Shown: piece after piece, positions 44,764-54,839 of the stretch
Layout of the letters: each line of letters begins with the position of its first letter
How positions within the stretch are numbered: the stretch's first letter is position 1
Source: Halomonas citrativorans
GTDB lineage: Bacteria > Pseudomonadota > Gammaproteobacteria > Pseudomonadales > Halomonadaceae
Direction of reading: 5' to 3'
NCBI RefSeq assembly: GCF_900163645.1
Contig: NZ_FUKM01000032.1
Coordinates: forward strand, 1-64,000
DNA: 64,000 nt
Notes under the pieces: model-generated
The model's database searches: none
The model's input: only the letters and a program-made list of their open reading frames with translations
Told to the model about the DNA's origin: nothing
Translations under genes and position numbers: made by a program

Positions 44764-46455
44764 CTATGATAATAATATAACGATAACCATGCCCCACAGT
44801 GTTAAGAACGTATTACTGACAGCGTAGGGCACGGTATATCCAAGCATGGGCACATTGCTTTTTGCTTGTTCAGATACCATAGCGACAGATGCCGTGCTCG
44901 TTCTTGCCCCACCGCAGCAGCCAAGATTAATAGCAGGATCGAAACGAAAAATATATTTACCAATCAATGGGCCGAGTACCATCGGGACAGCGGTTGCAAA
45001 TAGCCCCCAAAAGAATATCTCGAACCCAACTTGTTGAAGCCCAGCAATAAACGTGGGGCCCGCCGTAATCCCCACCACAGCAATAAATATATTCAAACCT
45101 ACCGAGTTCATAAACCAAAGCGTTGCACTTGGTACTGTACCCAGCTTCGGTATGAAACTACGTAACCAGCCAATAAGAATACCCGCAATCAACGCGCCGC
45201 CCGAAACGGAAAGCGTGATCGGAATTCCATCGATTGGAACAGTTATAGCACCAATTAATCCGCCCAAAACGATACCTGCACCCACTAACACCATATCAGT
45301 AATACTGGTAGGGCGATCAGCAAAGCCATATTCACCAATTATGTCGTCAATATGTTTCTTCGTACCGTTAATAGTTACGATATCACCACGATGTATTTTA
45401 GTTTGCGCATATAAAGGGATATCTACGCCCATTGAGCCTCGCCGAACACGTGTAACGTAAACACCTCGAGCCATAGGCTGCTGAGCAAGCTCAATGAGTT
45501 TTTTCCCGTTTGCTTTTTTATTGGTAATAAAAACATCAACCGATTCAACAGGTATATTCAAAAGCTCTGGATCAGCGACTTCCTTAGCCCGATTGCTCCA
45601 CTCAACTAACGCTTCATGATTACCTGAGACAGCAACAATATCGCCTACTTGTAGAACGGTATCGCCATCAAAGGGAATAATCTTTTCTCCACGGCGCAAG
45701 TTTTCCAGGAACAGGCGCCCATCAACACTGGCTTCTGCTTCTGATACCGTTTTACCGGCAATCAAGCCGGGCGTGGTAAGTTCATAAGCTCGAATGATGT
45801 ATTTATGCCATGCGGAATGCATACCATCTTCGGAAGCGCCGACTGACATCTCTTTTTCGTAGCGCTTACACTCTTCCTGTAGGTTAATACGTAAAAGCTT
45901 TGGACCCAGAAAAGCGATGATCCACCCGGTACCCACTGTTCCAAATAAATACGTAACGGCATAGGCGACGGGGATGAGATCTAATTGCTGCTGAATTTCC
46001 TCAGGTGAAAGGTCAAGTTGACTTATCGCATTAGTCGCAAGACCTATTGAGGCAGAGATAGTTTGTGTTCCTGCAAGCAAGCCTGCTGCCAAGCCTGGGC
46101 CATACCCCGAAATAGAAGCTGCTATATATACAGAAGCTAAGCACAGCATCGATATTACAATGGCAAAAATTGCCTGGGGAAGTCCATCACTTGCAATACC
46201 GCGTACAAACTGAGGGCCAACACCAAACCCGACAGCAAAGAGAAACATAATAAAAAAGATGGATTTAATTTGTGGGGATATATCAATACCTAACTGCCCG
46301 ATAAGCACTCCCGCTAGCAGCGTTCCCGTGACAGCGCCCAAGCTGAAATTACCAAGCTTAATCCCACCTACCCAATAACCGATTGCTAGGGCTAAAAATA
46401 TTGCTAGCTCCGGACTTCCTCTTAGAATAGCTACTACCCATTCCCAAGTCGCCAT
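44764..46455 (-). CDS. AspT-type amino acid/dicarboxylate antiporter
   Basis: This membrane protein has 563 residues and belongs to the aspartate:alanine exchanger family: two groups of about five helices (ELAIFLALAIGYWVGGIKLG, GFGVGPQFVRGI; GGARTSTASVAM near the end) flank two TrkA-C-like cytoplasmic domains (about 200-375). The chosen ATG at 46455 has GGAG upstream; the ATG at 46488 would add 11 residues but lies inside a hairpin without a ribosome binding site. It follows a large decarboxylase gene, a pairing that in AspD/AspT generates proton motive force by exchanging substrate for decarboxylated product. Confidence 0.88.
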   Translation of the reverse strand: MATWEWVVAILRGSPELAIFLALAIGYWVGGIKLGNFSLGAVTGTLLAGVLIGQLGIDISPQIKSIFFIMFLFAVGFGVGPQFVRGIASDGLPQAIFAIVISMLCLASVYIAASISGYGPGLAAGLLAGTQTISASIGLATNAISQLDLSPEEIQQQLDLIPVAYAVTYLFGTVGTGWIIAFLGPKLLRINLQEECKRYEKEMSVGASEDGMHSAWHKYIIRAYELTTPGLIAGKTVSEAEASVDGRLFLENLRRGEKIIPFDGDTVLQVGDIVAVSGNHEALVEWSNRAKEVADPELLNIPVESVDVFITNKKANGKKLIELAQQPMARGVYVTRVRRGSMGVDIPLYAQTKIHRGDIVTINGTKKHIDDIIGEYGFADRPTSITDMVLVGAGIVLGGLIGAITVPIDGIPITLSVSGGALIAGILIGWLRSFIPKLGTVPSATLWFMNSVGLNIFIAVVGITAGPTFIAGLQQVGFEIFFWGLFATAVPMVLGPLIGKYIFRFDPAINLGCCGGARTSTASVAMVSEQAKSNVPMLGYTVPYAVSNTFLTLWGMVIVILLS

Positions 46456-46477
46456 ATCAAACAAGCTCCGAAAGTTC

Positions 46478-46504
46478 GCCCCTTTCATCTATTATGAAAG
46501 GGGC
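46478..46504. other. Intercistronic hairpin between decarboxylase and antiporter
   Basis: GCCCCTTTCAT/ATGAAAGGGGC is a perfect 11-bp stem with a 5-nt loop, without a T-run. On the minus strand it covers an upstream ATG of the antiporter frame. It may protect or cleave the mRNA between the two genes or limit translation of the second. Confidence 0.6.
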
Positions 46505-46532
46505 GTAGTCAAAGAAATACGTAGAAGAAATA

Positions 46533-49229
46533 TTAGGGGGTATCAGATGAAGAAAGCTTTAAAAGCTGAAGACCTCTGTTGGCTTCATAGCCGTGCACCT
46601 CTTTAACATCCAGCTTACGCATGAAAGATATTGTTTCTTTGCTAATAACTTGCCCTGGAACCAATATAGGGAAACCAGGCGGATAAGGGATTACCAATTT
46701 CGCTGACACCATGGGCGGGCCATCTTGTAAACGACGGTCACATTCGTCGCTGAATAAACCGACATATTCGCAATTCTCGGGGCTCCAGCTTTTGAAAAAT
46801 GCATCACGAATATTTCCCTCAACCGCCACACCTGCAACGTCGTTTCGGTATGTTTCGTGAAAGTAGCTAAAATTAGGCAGGTCAGGCACATCACTCATCA
46901 AACTATAGACGCGTTCGTTAAAGCTTTTTTTACCGTCTTCCCCTAAATGACTTAGCTTCTTCCCAAGTTCAGTTACAATTTCAAGTAATACGTGTACCAA
47001 TTGAGCTACATCGCTTCTCGTATTATTGATATTGGTTTGCAAAAGCACCGAGTTACGTGATGTTTTGTTAACCTGAATTTCATATTTATCGGCCAGCAAA
47101 CTCTTGAACTGTGTTCCATCGAACCCAGCTGTGCCACAAATTAGAGTGATACGTGTAGGGTCCAAAAAGAATTCATCGTCGCGAATGGCGAGTACTGCAT
47201 CGCTCCAATTGATGCCTTGGGCTAAAAAATCCTCAAAACCGCTCGAGCGAAATTCGCTCGGAATCATTTCATCGGCACCTAGTACGCGGAAGTACTTCGA
47301 TATTAACGGATGTTTATTAATTTGATTGCGAATATCCAACGCCATTTGAATCGAATTACTGACTAACCCGTACCCCTCCAACTCCATTTGCCTGCGCGCA
47401 ACGTCCATTGATGCAATTAGCTGCTGGTTGGGGCTTGTTGTCGAATGAGTAAACACAGCTTCATGCAGCTGGGGTTCAATTCCGTAGAAATCAACATCTT
47501 TAACAAGAATCATGGATCCTTGTCGGATCGCTGACATCGACTTATGCGTAGAGTTCGTTTGATAAACACGCAGCTTCACTTTACGAGGATCAGGTATTAA
47601 ACGCGTATTGAGCAACGCCTCATCATTAGGTTGCTCTCCTAGTGCCTCCTGCTGTTGCTCGTAGGCGGTGATTGAAGCAGGATCGTCCAGCCATGCTTCG
47701 ATATTGCTGGCTGCTCCCATCGCCGTGCGCGGGCGCAAGAAAGGCGACCAGTGAGCAAAACCAAACCAGGCTTCATCCCATAGGAACACAAGATCGGGCT
47801 TAATGGCGAGACACTCTTCCATCACGCGTCGTGTATTATAAACGTGACCGTCAAATGTACAGTTAGTCAAATCAACGACACGAACACGGTCTAACTTCCC
47901 TTCTGCTTTTAATGACAACAGCGCTTGTTTGATGGTCCGTAACGGAACAGCGCCATACATCGAATACTCTTTCATGGGAAAGGCTTCGACATAATAGGGC
48001 AGTAATCCGCCTAGCACAGCGCCATAGTGATGCGACTTATGGCAATTGCGGTCAACAATAATGATGTCACTTGGTTGGGCAACGGCCATTAGTACTATTT
48101 TATTTGAGGTGCTGGTGCCATTCGTGATGAAGTAACAGTGATCCGCCCCAAACGCCCTTGCTGCCTTTTCTTGTGCGCGCTTAATATTACCGGTTGGCTC
48201 TAGCAAACTATCTAAACCGCCTGTTGTTGCCGACGATTCAGCTAAAAATAAGTTGCGTCCATAAAACTGCCCCATGTCGCGAATCCAATCGGAGTGAAAA
48301 ACCGATTTACCTCGTGCAATGGGTAACGCATGAAAGGTGCTAACAGGACGTTGGGCATAACGTTTTAAATTGTCGAAAAAGGGCGTTTCGTAGCGAACGC
48401 GCACACCTTCAAGAATGGCTAGATGTAACTCAATAGGCTCTTCGACCGCATAAAGAACGCGACGTATACAGATTGAACGAGGGTCACTTGCAATATTTTG
48501 GGGACGTTGATCCGACATCAGATAAATATCAAGCTCTGGCCGATGTGCTGACAACGTTGTTGCTAACTGTAGCGCCAAATGATCGTCATCCTCATGTATA
48601 TTGAGGTCTGACATCATTCTTTCTAGCTGCGGTACAGGCTGGTGGCTCGCGAAATCAAACCCGTCGAAAATAGCGACTGCACAGATATTACTATTTACCG
48701 CGATAGCACAAAATGCGTCTTGAAAATTATTGACAACGAGTGGCTCGTAAATAAATTCATCTTCTTTTTGGCGCTGGCTGCGCATCAGCCTGATATTACG
48801 ATTTATGAGATCGCCGTTGTCAGGCGCTACCACTAATACTTCAAAATAGGGGCGATCCGCTGTCGTTGTGGACGATGTATTCCGGTCAATATCTTTCTCA
48901 GCGTGAGGTAACACCTCCCATTCGTGGGGGTCTTCTTTGTAATATCGAGCTAAAATTGAAAAAGAGATCCGCCCGACTAACGCGTTAAATGCTTCCTTTT
49001 GGTCGGTCTCTATATAAGCCGCCAGCGCTTCTATTAATTGCGCGCCAGGGTAGGCATGTAGCATTTCGATAGCGCGCAATTGATCAAACACACGTTTCAC
49101 TTGATCGACACTCGCTTTTTCTGATGACCACTTTCGTGCTACCGCGAGTAACTCGCGCCAGTGGTCTGATCGCAGCCCACTCAGTGTAAAAATTTGATCA
49201 ATATTTGAGTATGTAACATCTGTATGCAT
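46533..49229 (-). CDS. Large PLP-dependent decarboxylase (Orn/Lys/Arg type)
   Basis: This fold-I PLP enzyme has 898 residues. The PLP lysine is in NSTHKSMSAIRQG, and FLWDEAWFGFAHWSP carries the conserved Asp-Glu-Ala. ATTGGLDSLLEPTG and YFITNGTSTSNK are typical of the Orn/Lys/Arg decarboxylase group. Residues about 130-320 are a wing/receiver-like N-terminal region. It is longer than the usual 720-750 residues. AAGGGG precedes the start. The neighbouring AspT-type antiporter suggests decarboxylation coupled to substrate/product exchange, in acid resistance or energy conservation. The substrate cannot be told from sequence. Confidence 0.85.
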   Translation of the reverse strand: MHTDVTYSNIDQIFTLSGLRSDHWRELLAVARKWSSEKASVDQVKRVFDQLRAIEMLHAYPGAQLIEALAAYIETDQKEAFNALVGRISFSILARYYKEDPHEWEVLPHAEKDIDRNTSSTTTADRPYFEVLVVAPDNGDLINRNIRLMRSQRQKEDEFIYEPLVVNNFQDAFCAIAVNSNICAVAIFDGFDFASHQPVPQLERMMSDLNIHEDDDHLALQLATTLSAHRPELDIYLMSDQRPQNIASDPRSICIRRVLYAVEEPIELHLAILEGVRVRYETPFFDNLKRYAQRPVSTFHALPIARGKSVFHSDWIRDMGQFYGRNLFLAESSATTGGLDSLLEPTGNIKRAQEKAARAFGADHCYFITNGTSTSNKIVLMAVAQPSDIIIVDRNCHKSHHYGAVLGGLLPYYVEAFPMKEYSMYGAVPLRTIKQALLSLKAEGKLDRVRVVDLTNCTFDGHVYNTRRVMEECLAIKPDLVFLWDEAWFGFAHWSPFLRPRTAMGAASNIEAWLDDPASITAYEQQQEALGEQPNDEALLNTRLIPDPRKVKLRVYQTNSTHKSMSAIRQGSMILVKDVDFYGIEPQLHEAVFTHSTTSPNQQLIASMDVARRQMELEGYGLVSNSIQMALDIRNQINKHPLISKYFRVLGADEMIPSEFRSSGFEDFLAQGINWSDAVLAIRDDEFFLDPTRITLICGTAGFDGTQFKSLLADKYEIQVNKTSRNSVLLQTNINNTRSDVAQLVHVLLEIVTELGKKLSHLGEDGKKSFNERVYSLMSDVPDLPNFSYFHETYRNDVAGVAVEGNIRDAFFKSWSPENCEYVGLFSDECDRRLQDGPPMVSAKLVIPYPPGFPILVPGQVISKETISFMRKLDVKEVHGYEANRGLQLLKLSSSDTP

Positions 49230-49983
49230 TTTCTAGTCCCCTTACTGGCTTTGTTTGAGGTATTGATACGCTTCGTGCCTTGGGTGCACTAGAAAAGCCG
49301 TGACCCGTCAGAATAAGAAATCTTTAAACAAGACAAACACTGTCACCTAAAAACTTTACTCTAACTTATCAACCGCTTACTGAACTTTATGATCCTTCAA
49401 GCAAGACCCGTCTTTTTTTTTGATACGTAAATTACTATGTTCTTGTTTTTTTAATACGCTTCAGCTACTAGCTCATAGCATTAACAAACATTAGAAAAAA
49501 TTCACATTTAGCTAAAAGTAAACGATCTTTTCAATTTGCGCAATTCCTCTTCAGCACTGTAAAAAGCAGTCACTGCAGTGGTTTAATAACGTCGGACGTA
49601 TACTCGAGTGGTAACATTACTATCCTAATAAAAATATAGAAACGTTGAGTATTCGCTAATGGATCGGAGATAATGCTTAGCGGCTGCCGCTTCAGGCACT
49701 GTATGAATGCCGCTCATGACGAACGTCTTGATAAGAATGAAGCCCGGCATCATTCAACTCCCACAGGTTTAGGCGGCTATGTCCAACACTTGAATAAAGC
49801 CGTGCTTCTCTTAAGCTTTCAGAGCGTGAGCTTCCTTAAGAGCGTTTTAGAGTTAGAATCGCATAGCTCAATGGATCATTCGGTTGGTGGCAGGACAGGC
49901 TGTGTAAGAGCCAAGCGCGTCTCGGCTATACCTCCTTTCAACAAGCATTACGCGCTTGGTAGAAATGATAATGGCTAGCGCAT
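49230..49983. other. AT-rich gap upstream of the decarboxylase gene
   Basis: This stretch of 754 bp should hold the decarboxylase promoter, but no clear -10/-35 pair was found. It contains the third, short copy of the dispersed repeat (49692-49717). An apparent frame at 49673-49978 has a composition unlike a protein and I do not call it. Confidence 0.4.
49692..49717. repeat. Core of the dispersed repeat, copy 3
   Basis: TCAGGCACTGTATGAATGCC and the next six bases match the core at 6118-6143 with two changes. The flanks do not match. Confidence 0.7.
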
Positions 49984-50154
49984 TTAGCTATTTGCATTTC
50001 GGTCTACAGCTTGCAGCCTAATCAGTAAATGACCGTCGTTTGGATAACTCACAACGGCTTCATATTGATCAGGTTTCTGACCGATCTCTGCATGAAAGCG
50101 CTCCATCACATCGACAAGCTCACGGATGAGTGCTTCTTTTTCTGGTATTGGCAT
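49984..50154 (-). CDS. Small hypothetical protein
   Basis: This protein has 56 residues (MPIPEKEALIRELVDVMERF ...; then VVSYPNDGHLLIRL). The ATG at 50154 is preceded by GGGGAGG, one of the best ribosome binding sites of the window, which supports a real gene. A longer frame to 50196 is less likely. It has a helix followed by two strands, no signal, and no family that I recognise. Confidence 0.65.
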   Translation of the reverse strand: MPIPEKEALIRELVDVMERFHAEIGQKPDQYEAVVSYPNDGHLLIRLQAVDRNANS

Positions 50155-50325
50155 CACATCCTCCCCAGCAAACGCTTGGCGAACACCCGAAGGCACTGCT
50201 AGAAATTTTTATTTCGTTATTAATTATAATTTAACACTAATTAACTTTAATCTTAAAAAAAGCTGCCAAAACCGCTTTATTTCCCATGGTGGCGAACATC
50301 TCAAGACTTGCCCTATCCTGGAGGT

Positions 50326-50478
50326 TTCAGCCAGCGATGGGATTGGGTGATGAGACCACAGGGGAGGCCCCTTCGCCCAGTGGAACGGGGCTCCCACAAG
50401 GATGACCTAGCATTGAGAGTAGATAAAAATTGCAGCAGCCGACGAACATTGTGGGAGCAGGCTTTAGCCAGCGATGGG
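50326..50478. repeat. REP-like repeat cluster
   Basis: TTCAGCCAGCGATGGG (50326-50341), an inverted CTCCCACA (50391-50398), and the full unit TGTGGGAGCAGGCTTTAGCC plus AGCGATGGG (50450-50478) repeat the elements at 731-805. They fill most of the 380-bp gap 50155-50534. Confidence 0.7.
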
Positions 50479-50534
50479 TTGTGGTTCAACCCTAAGGAGT
50501 CTCCAGCCTTCTCCACTGTTTCTACAAGGTCACA

Positions 50535-53114
50535 TCATGCCTCACCCAGCAACCCCAGGCTCGCTGCGGGTGCCTGACGGCGTAGCCCCCGCGATAACGC
50601 ATGGCCGATAAATCCGATCAGTAGCGCGCCTCCAAGGGGTAACGCTAGCCATAAGGTGAGGTGAAAGCGCGGCGGTAGCTCTAGCCAGTAGAGATAGAGT
50701 GCGGCGGTCGCTACTTCGGCCAGTACAGCGCCCATTAAACCGCTGGTAAAACCCAACAGGGCATACTCTGCCCCTTGGACGTGGGAAATCATTCGCTGGC
50801 CTGCTCCAAAGACACGCAGTAGGCCACTTTCATGGGCGCGTACCGGCTGGCTTGCGGTCAAGGCAGCATAGAGCACGCTGACACCCGCCAGCAGCACCAG
50901 TACCAGTACAAGCTCGATGGCACGCGTTACCTGAGTTAGCACATCACGTACCTGGCCTAAAATGGCATCAACGTTTATCAACGATACACTAGGGAAGTCG
51001 CTCACCAGTTGGCGAATTAGGCCTTGCTCCTCGTCAGGCAGATGAAACGCGGTGATATAGCTATGTCCAAACGACTCCAACACGCCCGGCGGGAAAATCA
51101 AAAAGAAGTTGGGCTTAAAAGTGTCCCAATTGAGGCTGCGCACGCTGGTGATACGTGTGATCAGCTCATCACCGCCCACAGTAAAGGTGAGCGTATCATT
51201 GAGTGATAGTCCCAGCCGGTCAGCCAAGCCTTCTTCAATGGAAACAGGGACGGTAGCGGCCGGTATCGCATCAACCGCGCCTAGCCAGCCTTGTGGTTTA
51301 TCAACAGGTAGTTCATCAACGGGTGCTTCACTTGAGAACCACTCCCCTGCCACTATCTGGTTATCTTCAGGTAGTTCGGCCTGCCAGGTCAGGTTCAATT
51401 CGCGGCGCAGTGAGCCGTCGCCTCTGGCATCCTCAGGTACCGCTTCCATGGGAGGCTGCTGATTAATAGCGGTAATACGGCCACGTACCATGGGATACAG
51501 CGTGCTTTGGATATCAATACGGGGCGCCACGGCTTGCTCAAAAGGATCACGCTCATCAGGTTGGATATTAATGGCGAAGTAGTTGGGCATATCATCGGGC
51601 AACTGGGCCTGCCAGGTTGAAAGCAGGTCACCACGTACCAGTACGATCATCGCCATGGCAAAGAACGTGACAGAGAATGCCAGCAGTTGGCCCACGCCTG
51701 CCTGGCGGCGCCGCGCCAGTTGGCGCCCGCCCAGGCGCAGCGCCTGCATCCACTCGCTTGTGCCTGTTAGCTTTTTTATGCCATGAAGAATGCCATTGAG
51801 TAGCAGCGCGCTGATGCCCCAGAGCGCACTGAGCATGATACCTCCCCCCAGAAGCAGGGCGACCGCCAAAGGCACACTACCGGAGTAGAGCCATAGCAGG
51901 CCGCCAAATACGGTAGCGGCAACACCGGCTACCCACCAGGCGGCAGGAGGCAAAGGGTCCAACTCTCGACGCAGCACTTTCAGCGCACTTACCTGTTTGA
52001 TGCGTAATAGCGTTGGTCCGGCAAACCCTACAAGCACAGCCATCGCTGTTAATACGCCTAGCCATAGCGGCATAATGCCCGGTGGCGGTAAGGTTATAGG
52101 TAAAAAGCTGGCGAGTAAGTGCAGCAACAGCGCCTGCCCCGCCACGCCGAGCAGTGCGCCAAGCAAAGAAGCCGCCAACGCCAGCCCGATAAGCTGTAGG
52201 CTAAACAGCATGACAAGCTGTTGCTGGCTGGCGCCAAAGCAGCGGAGCAACGCTGCCGTGTCCAAGTGGCGTTCAACATAGCGCTTTGCTGACATGGCGA
52301 CCGCGACTCCGGCCAGCAGTACGGCGGCAAGCCCTGCCAGCCCCAGGTAGCTGTCTGCGCGTTGCAATGCGTTACCTAGCTGCGGCCGGTCCACTCGAAC
52401 ATCACGCACCTCGACCCCTTGCTGGCGCAACTCGTTAAGTAATCCCTGCACAGTGTCGAGGGCTTGAGGAGGCCCAGCCGCCAATAATTCGAACTCGACA
52501 CGCGAGCCCTCCTGAACAAGACCGGTTGCTTCCAGGTCCGCCGTATTGAGCATCAAACGGGGATTAAAATTACTAAAGCCCGCGGATTGATCCGCTTCCC
52601 GTTCGATAATCCCGCTGATGGTTAACTCGGCTCGCCCTACCTTTACACGGTCGCCAAGCTCTATCTCAATGAGCTGCGCCAAGCGTGGGTCCGCCCATGC
52701 TTCTCCCGCTGGTGGCCCGGAGGCTATCTGCTCGGCTCCCTCCCCTAAATCGACACGCGATACGCCATAGTGCGGGTACACGTCGTCCACGGCTTTAAGG
52801 CTAGCTGGTTGAAAACGGTCCCCTAAGCTAATCATGGATACCAGCCCGACCTGGTCGCTTAGCGTAAAGCCTGCCTCTTCCAGCGTCGTGCGTAGCTCTT
52901 CTGAAAAAGGGGAGCGCTGCTCCAATACGATATCCCCTCCCAGCATTTGCCCAGCCTGACGCTCAAGGCCGCGCTCTAACCGGTCGAGAAAAAAAGCGAT
53001 CATAGTGGAGGCGGCAACCGCCAGCACAAGGGCAACAAAGAGCGCACGAACATCCGCCGAGCGTAAGTCACGCCTTAAGCTTCTGGCGGCCAGCCGCCAT
53101 GGTATATCGCTCAT
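50535..53114 (-). CDS. FtsX-like ABC permease (YbbP type)
   Basis: This protein of 859 residues has an N-terminal helix, a large periplasmic domain (about 45-255), and eight to nine further helices in FtsX-like groups with a second periplasmic domain (about 510-720). It corresponds to E. coli YbbP. Its start overlaps the end of the ybbA-like ATPase gene by ATGA. The substrate of YbbAP is not firmly known; proposed roles include extraction of molecules from the membrane, together with the esterase TesA. Confidence 0.92.
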   Translation of the reverse strand: MSDIPWRLAARSLRRDLRSADVRALFVALVLAVAASTMIAFFLDRLERGLERQAGQMLGGDIVLEQRSPFSEELRTTLEEAGFTLSDQVGLVSMISLGDRFQPASLKAVDDVYPHYGVSRVDLGEGAEQIASGPPAGEAWADPRLAQLIEIELGDRVKVGRAELTISGIIEREADQSAGFSNFNPRLMLNTADLEATGLVQEGSRVEFELLAAGPPQALDTVQGLLNELRQQGVEVRDVRVDRPQLGNALQRADSYLGLAGLAAVLLAGVAVAMSAKRYVERHLDTAALLRCFGASQQQLVMLFSLQLIGLALAASLLGALLGVAGQALLLHLLASFLPITLPPPGIMPLWLGVLTAMAVLVGFAGPTLLRIKQVSALKVLRRELDPLPPAAWWVAGVAATVFGGLLWLYSGSVPLAVALLLGGGIMLSALWGISALLLNGILHGIKKLTGTSEWMQALRLGGRQLARRRQAGVGQLLAFSVTFFAMAMIVLVRGDLLSTWQAQLPDDMPNYFAINIQPDERDPFEQAVAPRIDIQSTLYPMVRGRITAINQQPPMEAVPEDARGDGSLRRELNLTWQAELPEDNQIVAGEWFSSEAPVDELPVDKPQGWLGAVDAIPAATVPVSIEEGLADRLGLSLNDTLTFTVGGDELITRITSVRSLNWDTFKPNFFLIFPPGVLESFGHSYITAFHLPDEEQGLIRQLVSDFPSVSLINVDAILGQVRDVLTQVTRAIELVLVLVLLAGVSVLYAALTASQPVRAHESGLLRVFGAGQRMISHVQGAEYALLGFTSGLMGAVLAEVATAALYLYWLELPPRFHLTLWLALPLGGALLIGFIGHALSRGLRRQAPAASLGLLGEA

Positions 53115-53935
53115 TGCCCATCCCCTGCCACACCGGGTTCAGCAGGTACAAAGGGTAATAGCTTGCCTTGAGTTAACTGCAGGCATCGATCACAGCGGCG
53201 TGCCAAAGCGTGGTCGTGGGTGACCAGGATAAGCGTTGTTCCAACCTCGTGATTTAAGGTAAACAGCAGGTCGATCACCTGAGCGCCGGTATCAGGGTCG
53301 AGGTTGCCGGTCGGCTCATCCGCAAACACCAGTTCAGGGTCGGTGACAAACGCCCGGGCAATCGCTACCCGCTGCTGCTCACCGCCTGAAAGCTGCTTGG
53401 GTAGATGGTCTACACGTTCACCCAACCCCACTTTATCAAGCCATGTTTGGGCAATATGGTCTTCTCCCGCACGCGGTGAAAGCTCCAAAGGCAGTAACAC
53501 ATTCTCTAGCGCGCTTAAGGTGGGTAGCAGCTGAAAATTCTGGAACACAAAGCCCACTCGCCCAGCTCTTAACGCCGCGCGGCCATCCTCATCCAAACGG
53601 CTCAGCGCCTTCCCAAACAGCATGAGTTCGCCATCGCTGGGGGTATCCAACCCGGCGAGCAGGCCTAGCAGCGTTGATTTTCCAGCCCCGCTTTTACCTA
53701 AAATGGCGACGCTTTCCCCGGCTGCTACGCTTAACGACAGTTGATCCAGAATAGTTAGCGTGCGTTCGCCACTGGTCACTTTCTTCGATAGCATTTCTGC
53801 ATGCAGCACAGGCCGACCCAACGCAGCATGGGGAACCTTGTTCTGCGCAATACCGTCAGTGATAGAGTGACTGTCTGCTTGTGGCGACGCATCAGCGCTG
53901 GACGAGTATGCAGCTTTATCTGAGGAGTGAGGCAT
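53111..53935 (-). CDS. ybbA: ABC transporter ATPase (YbbA type)
   Basis: This ATPase has 274 residues from the ATG at 53935. It has Walker [13 protein letters not shown], signature [15 protein letters not shown], Walker [13 protein letters not shown] and H-loop LVTHDH, as in the LolD/YbbA group. The first 45 residues are a Ser-rich extension not found in E. coli YbbA, so the real start could be further in. The start codon overlaps that of tesA on the other strand: both use the CATG at 53933-53936. Confidence 0.92.
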   Translation of the reverse strand: MPHSSDKAAYSSSADASPQADSHSITDGIAQNKVPHAALGRPVLHAEMLSKKVTSGERTLTILDQLSLSVAAGESVAILGKSGAGKSTLLGLLAGLDTPSDGELMLFGKALSRLDEDGRAALRAGRVGFVFQNFQLLPTLSALENVLLPLELSPRAGEDHIAQTWLDKVGLGERVDHLPKQLSGGEQQRVAIARAFVTDPELVFADEPTGNLDPDTGAQVIDLLFTLNHEVGTTLILVTHDHALARRCDRCLQLTQGKLLPFVPAEPGVAGDGQ

Positions 53936-54605
53936 GAAGCGAGGCATCCCTGTGACATGGCAAAAACGTAACCGTATGGTAACCGGCTATCTGGTGGTTC
54001 TGATAGTCACCTTAAGCGTTCCTGCGCTCAACGCAAGTGAGCCTCCCACCATACTCGTTATGGGTGATAGCCTGAGTGCTGCTTATGGTATTGAGCACGA
54101 GCAAGGCTGGGTTCCTCTGCTAGAAGAGCGTCTGGGCGGCCAAGCAGACGTGGTCAATGCCAGTATTAGCGGCGAAACCACCTCAGGTGGATTACAGCGG
54201 TTTAGCGCCATTTTGGAGAAGCAGCAGCCTGATATCGTGCTACTGGAGTTGGGGGGCAACGATGGTTTGCGTGGGCTGGCACCCAATCAGATGCGTTCTA
54301 ACCTGGCCAGTATGATTGAGCAAAGCCAAGAGGTTGATGCTCAGGTACTGCTGTTAGGTATCGATATCCCACCCAACTATGGCCAGGCCTACCGGGATGC
54401 CTTTACCGGCGTTTACCACTCCCTGGCCGAAGAGTATGACGTACCGCTGTTGCCGTTTTTATTAGAGGGCGTGGCGCTTAACGAACAGCTTATGCAGGAG
54501 GATGGCATCCACCCCACGGCCGAGGCACAGCCAATGATTCTGGATAACGTGTGGCCTGAGCTTGAACCGCTTTTGGGCGGCGGTTATCAGGCATCGGCCA
54601 ACTGA
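53934..54605 (+). CDS. tesA: Acyl-CoA thioesterase I / lysophospholipase (TesA)
   Basis: This SGNH hydrolase has 223 residues and a signal peptide (cleavage near LNA-SEP, about residue 33). Blocks: GDSLSAAYG with the catalytic Ser, SGETTSGG, LELGGNDGLRG, and DGIHPTAEAQ with Asp/His. It acts in the periplasm. GAGGAG lies before the ATG at 53934. The divergent ybbA-ybbP pair is conserved next to tesA in gammaproteobacteria. Confidence 0.95.
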   Translation: MKRGIPVTWQKRNRMVTGYLVVLIVTLSVPALNASEPPTILVMGDSLSAAYGIEHEQGWVPLLEERLGGQADVVNASISGETTSGGLQRFSAILEKQQPDIVLLELGGNDGLRGLAPNQMRSNLASMIEQSQEVDAQVLLLGIDIPPNYGQAYRDAFTGVYHSLAEEYDVPLLPFLLEGVALNEQLMQEDGIHPTAEAQPMILDNVWPELEPLLGGGYQASAN

Positions 54606-54839
54606 TCACAAATGGTCTTCGCCGTCTCAAGTTGCGACAAGAACTCCATTAGGGCTTTCAGCGCTTTCCTAGCGACCCATGGCGGTGCTCCAAGCGCTGG
54701 TGGCCGATCAGAACCGATGCCCAGGTGATCAAGGAAAAGCTACGCTGGACCCAGAGGCTCCGACACACAGAGCGGCTCGATGGCGCATCATGATTTTCCT
54801 GCACCCAACCCATTCGCAGCGGGCGATAAAAAATGGGGC

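Noticed and set aside
49673..49978. Plus-strand ORF of 101 codons with GGAG before its ATG
   Set aside because: The composition is unlike a bacterial protein, it includes the dispersed repeat core, and it matches no family that I know.
54592..54740. Open minus-strand stretch ending ALMEFLSQLETAKTICDQ
   Set aside because: It is closed upstream by TAG, overlaps the end of tesA and matches no known family; probably chance.
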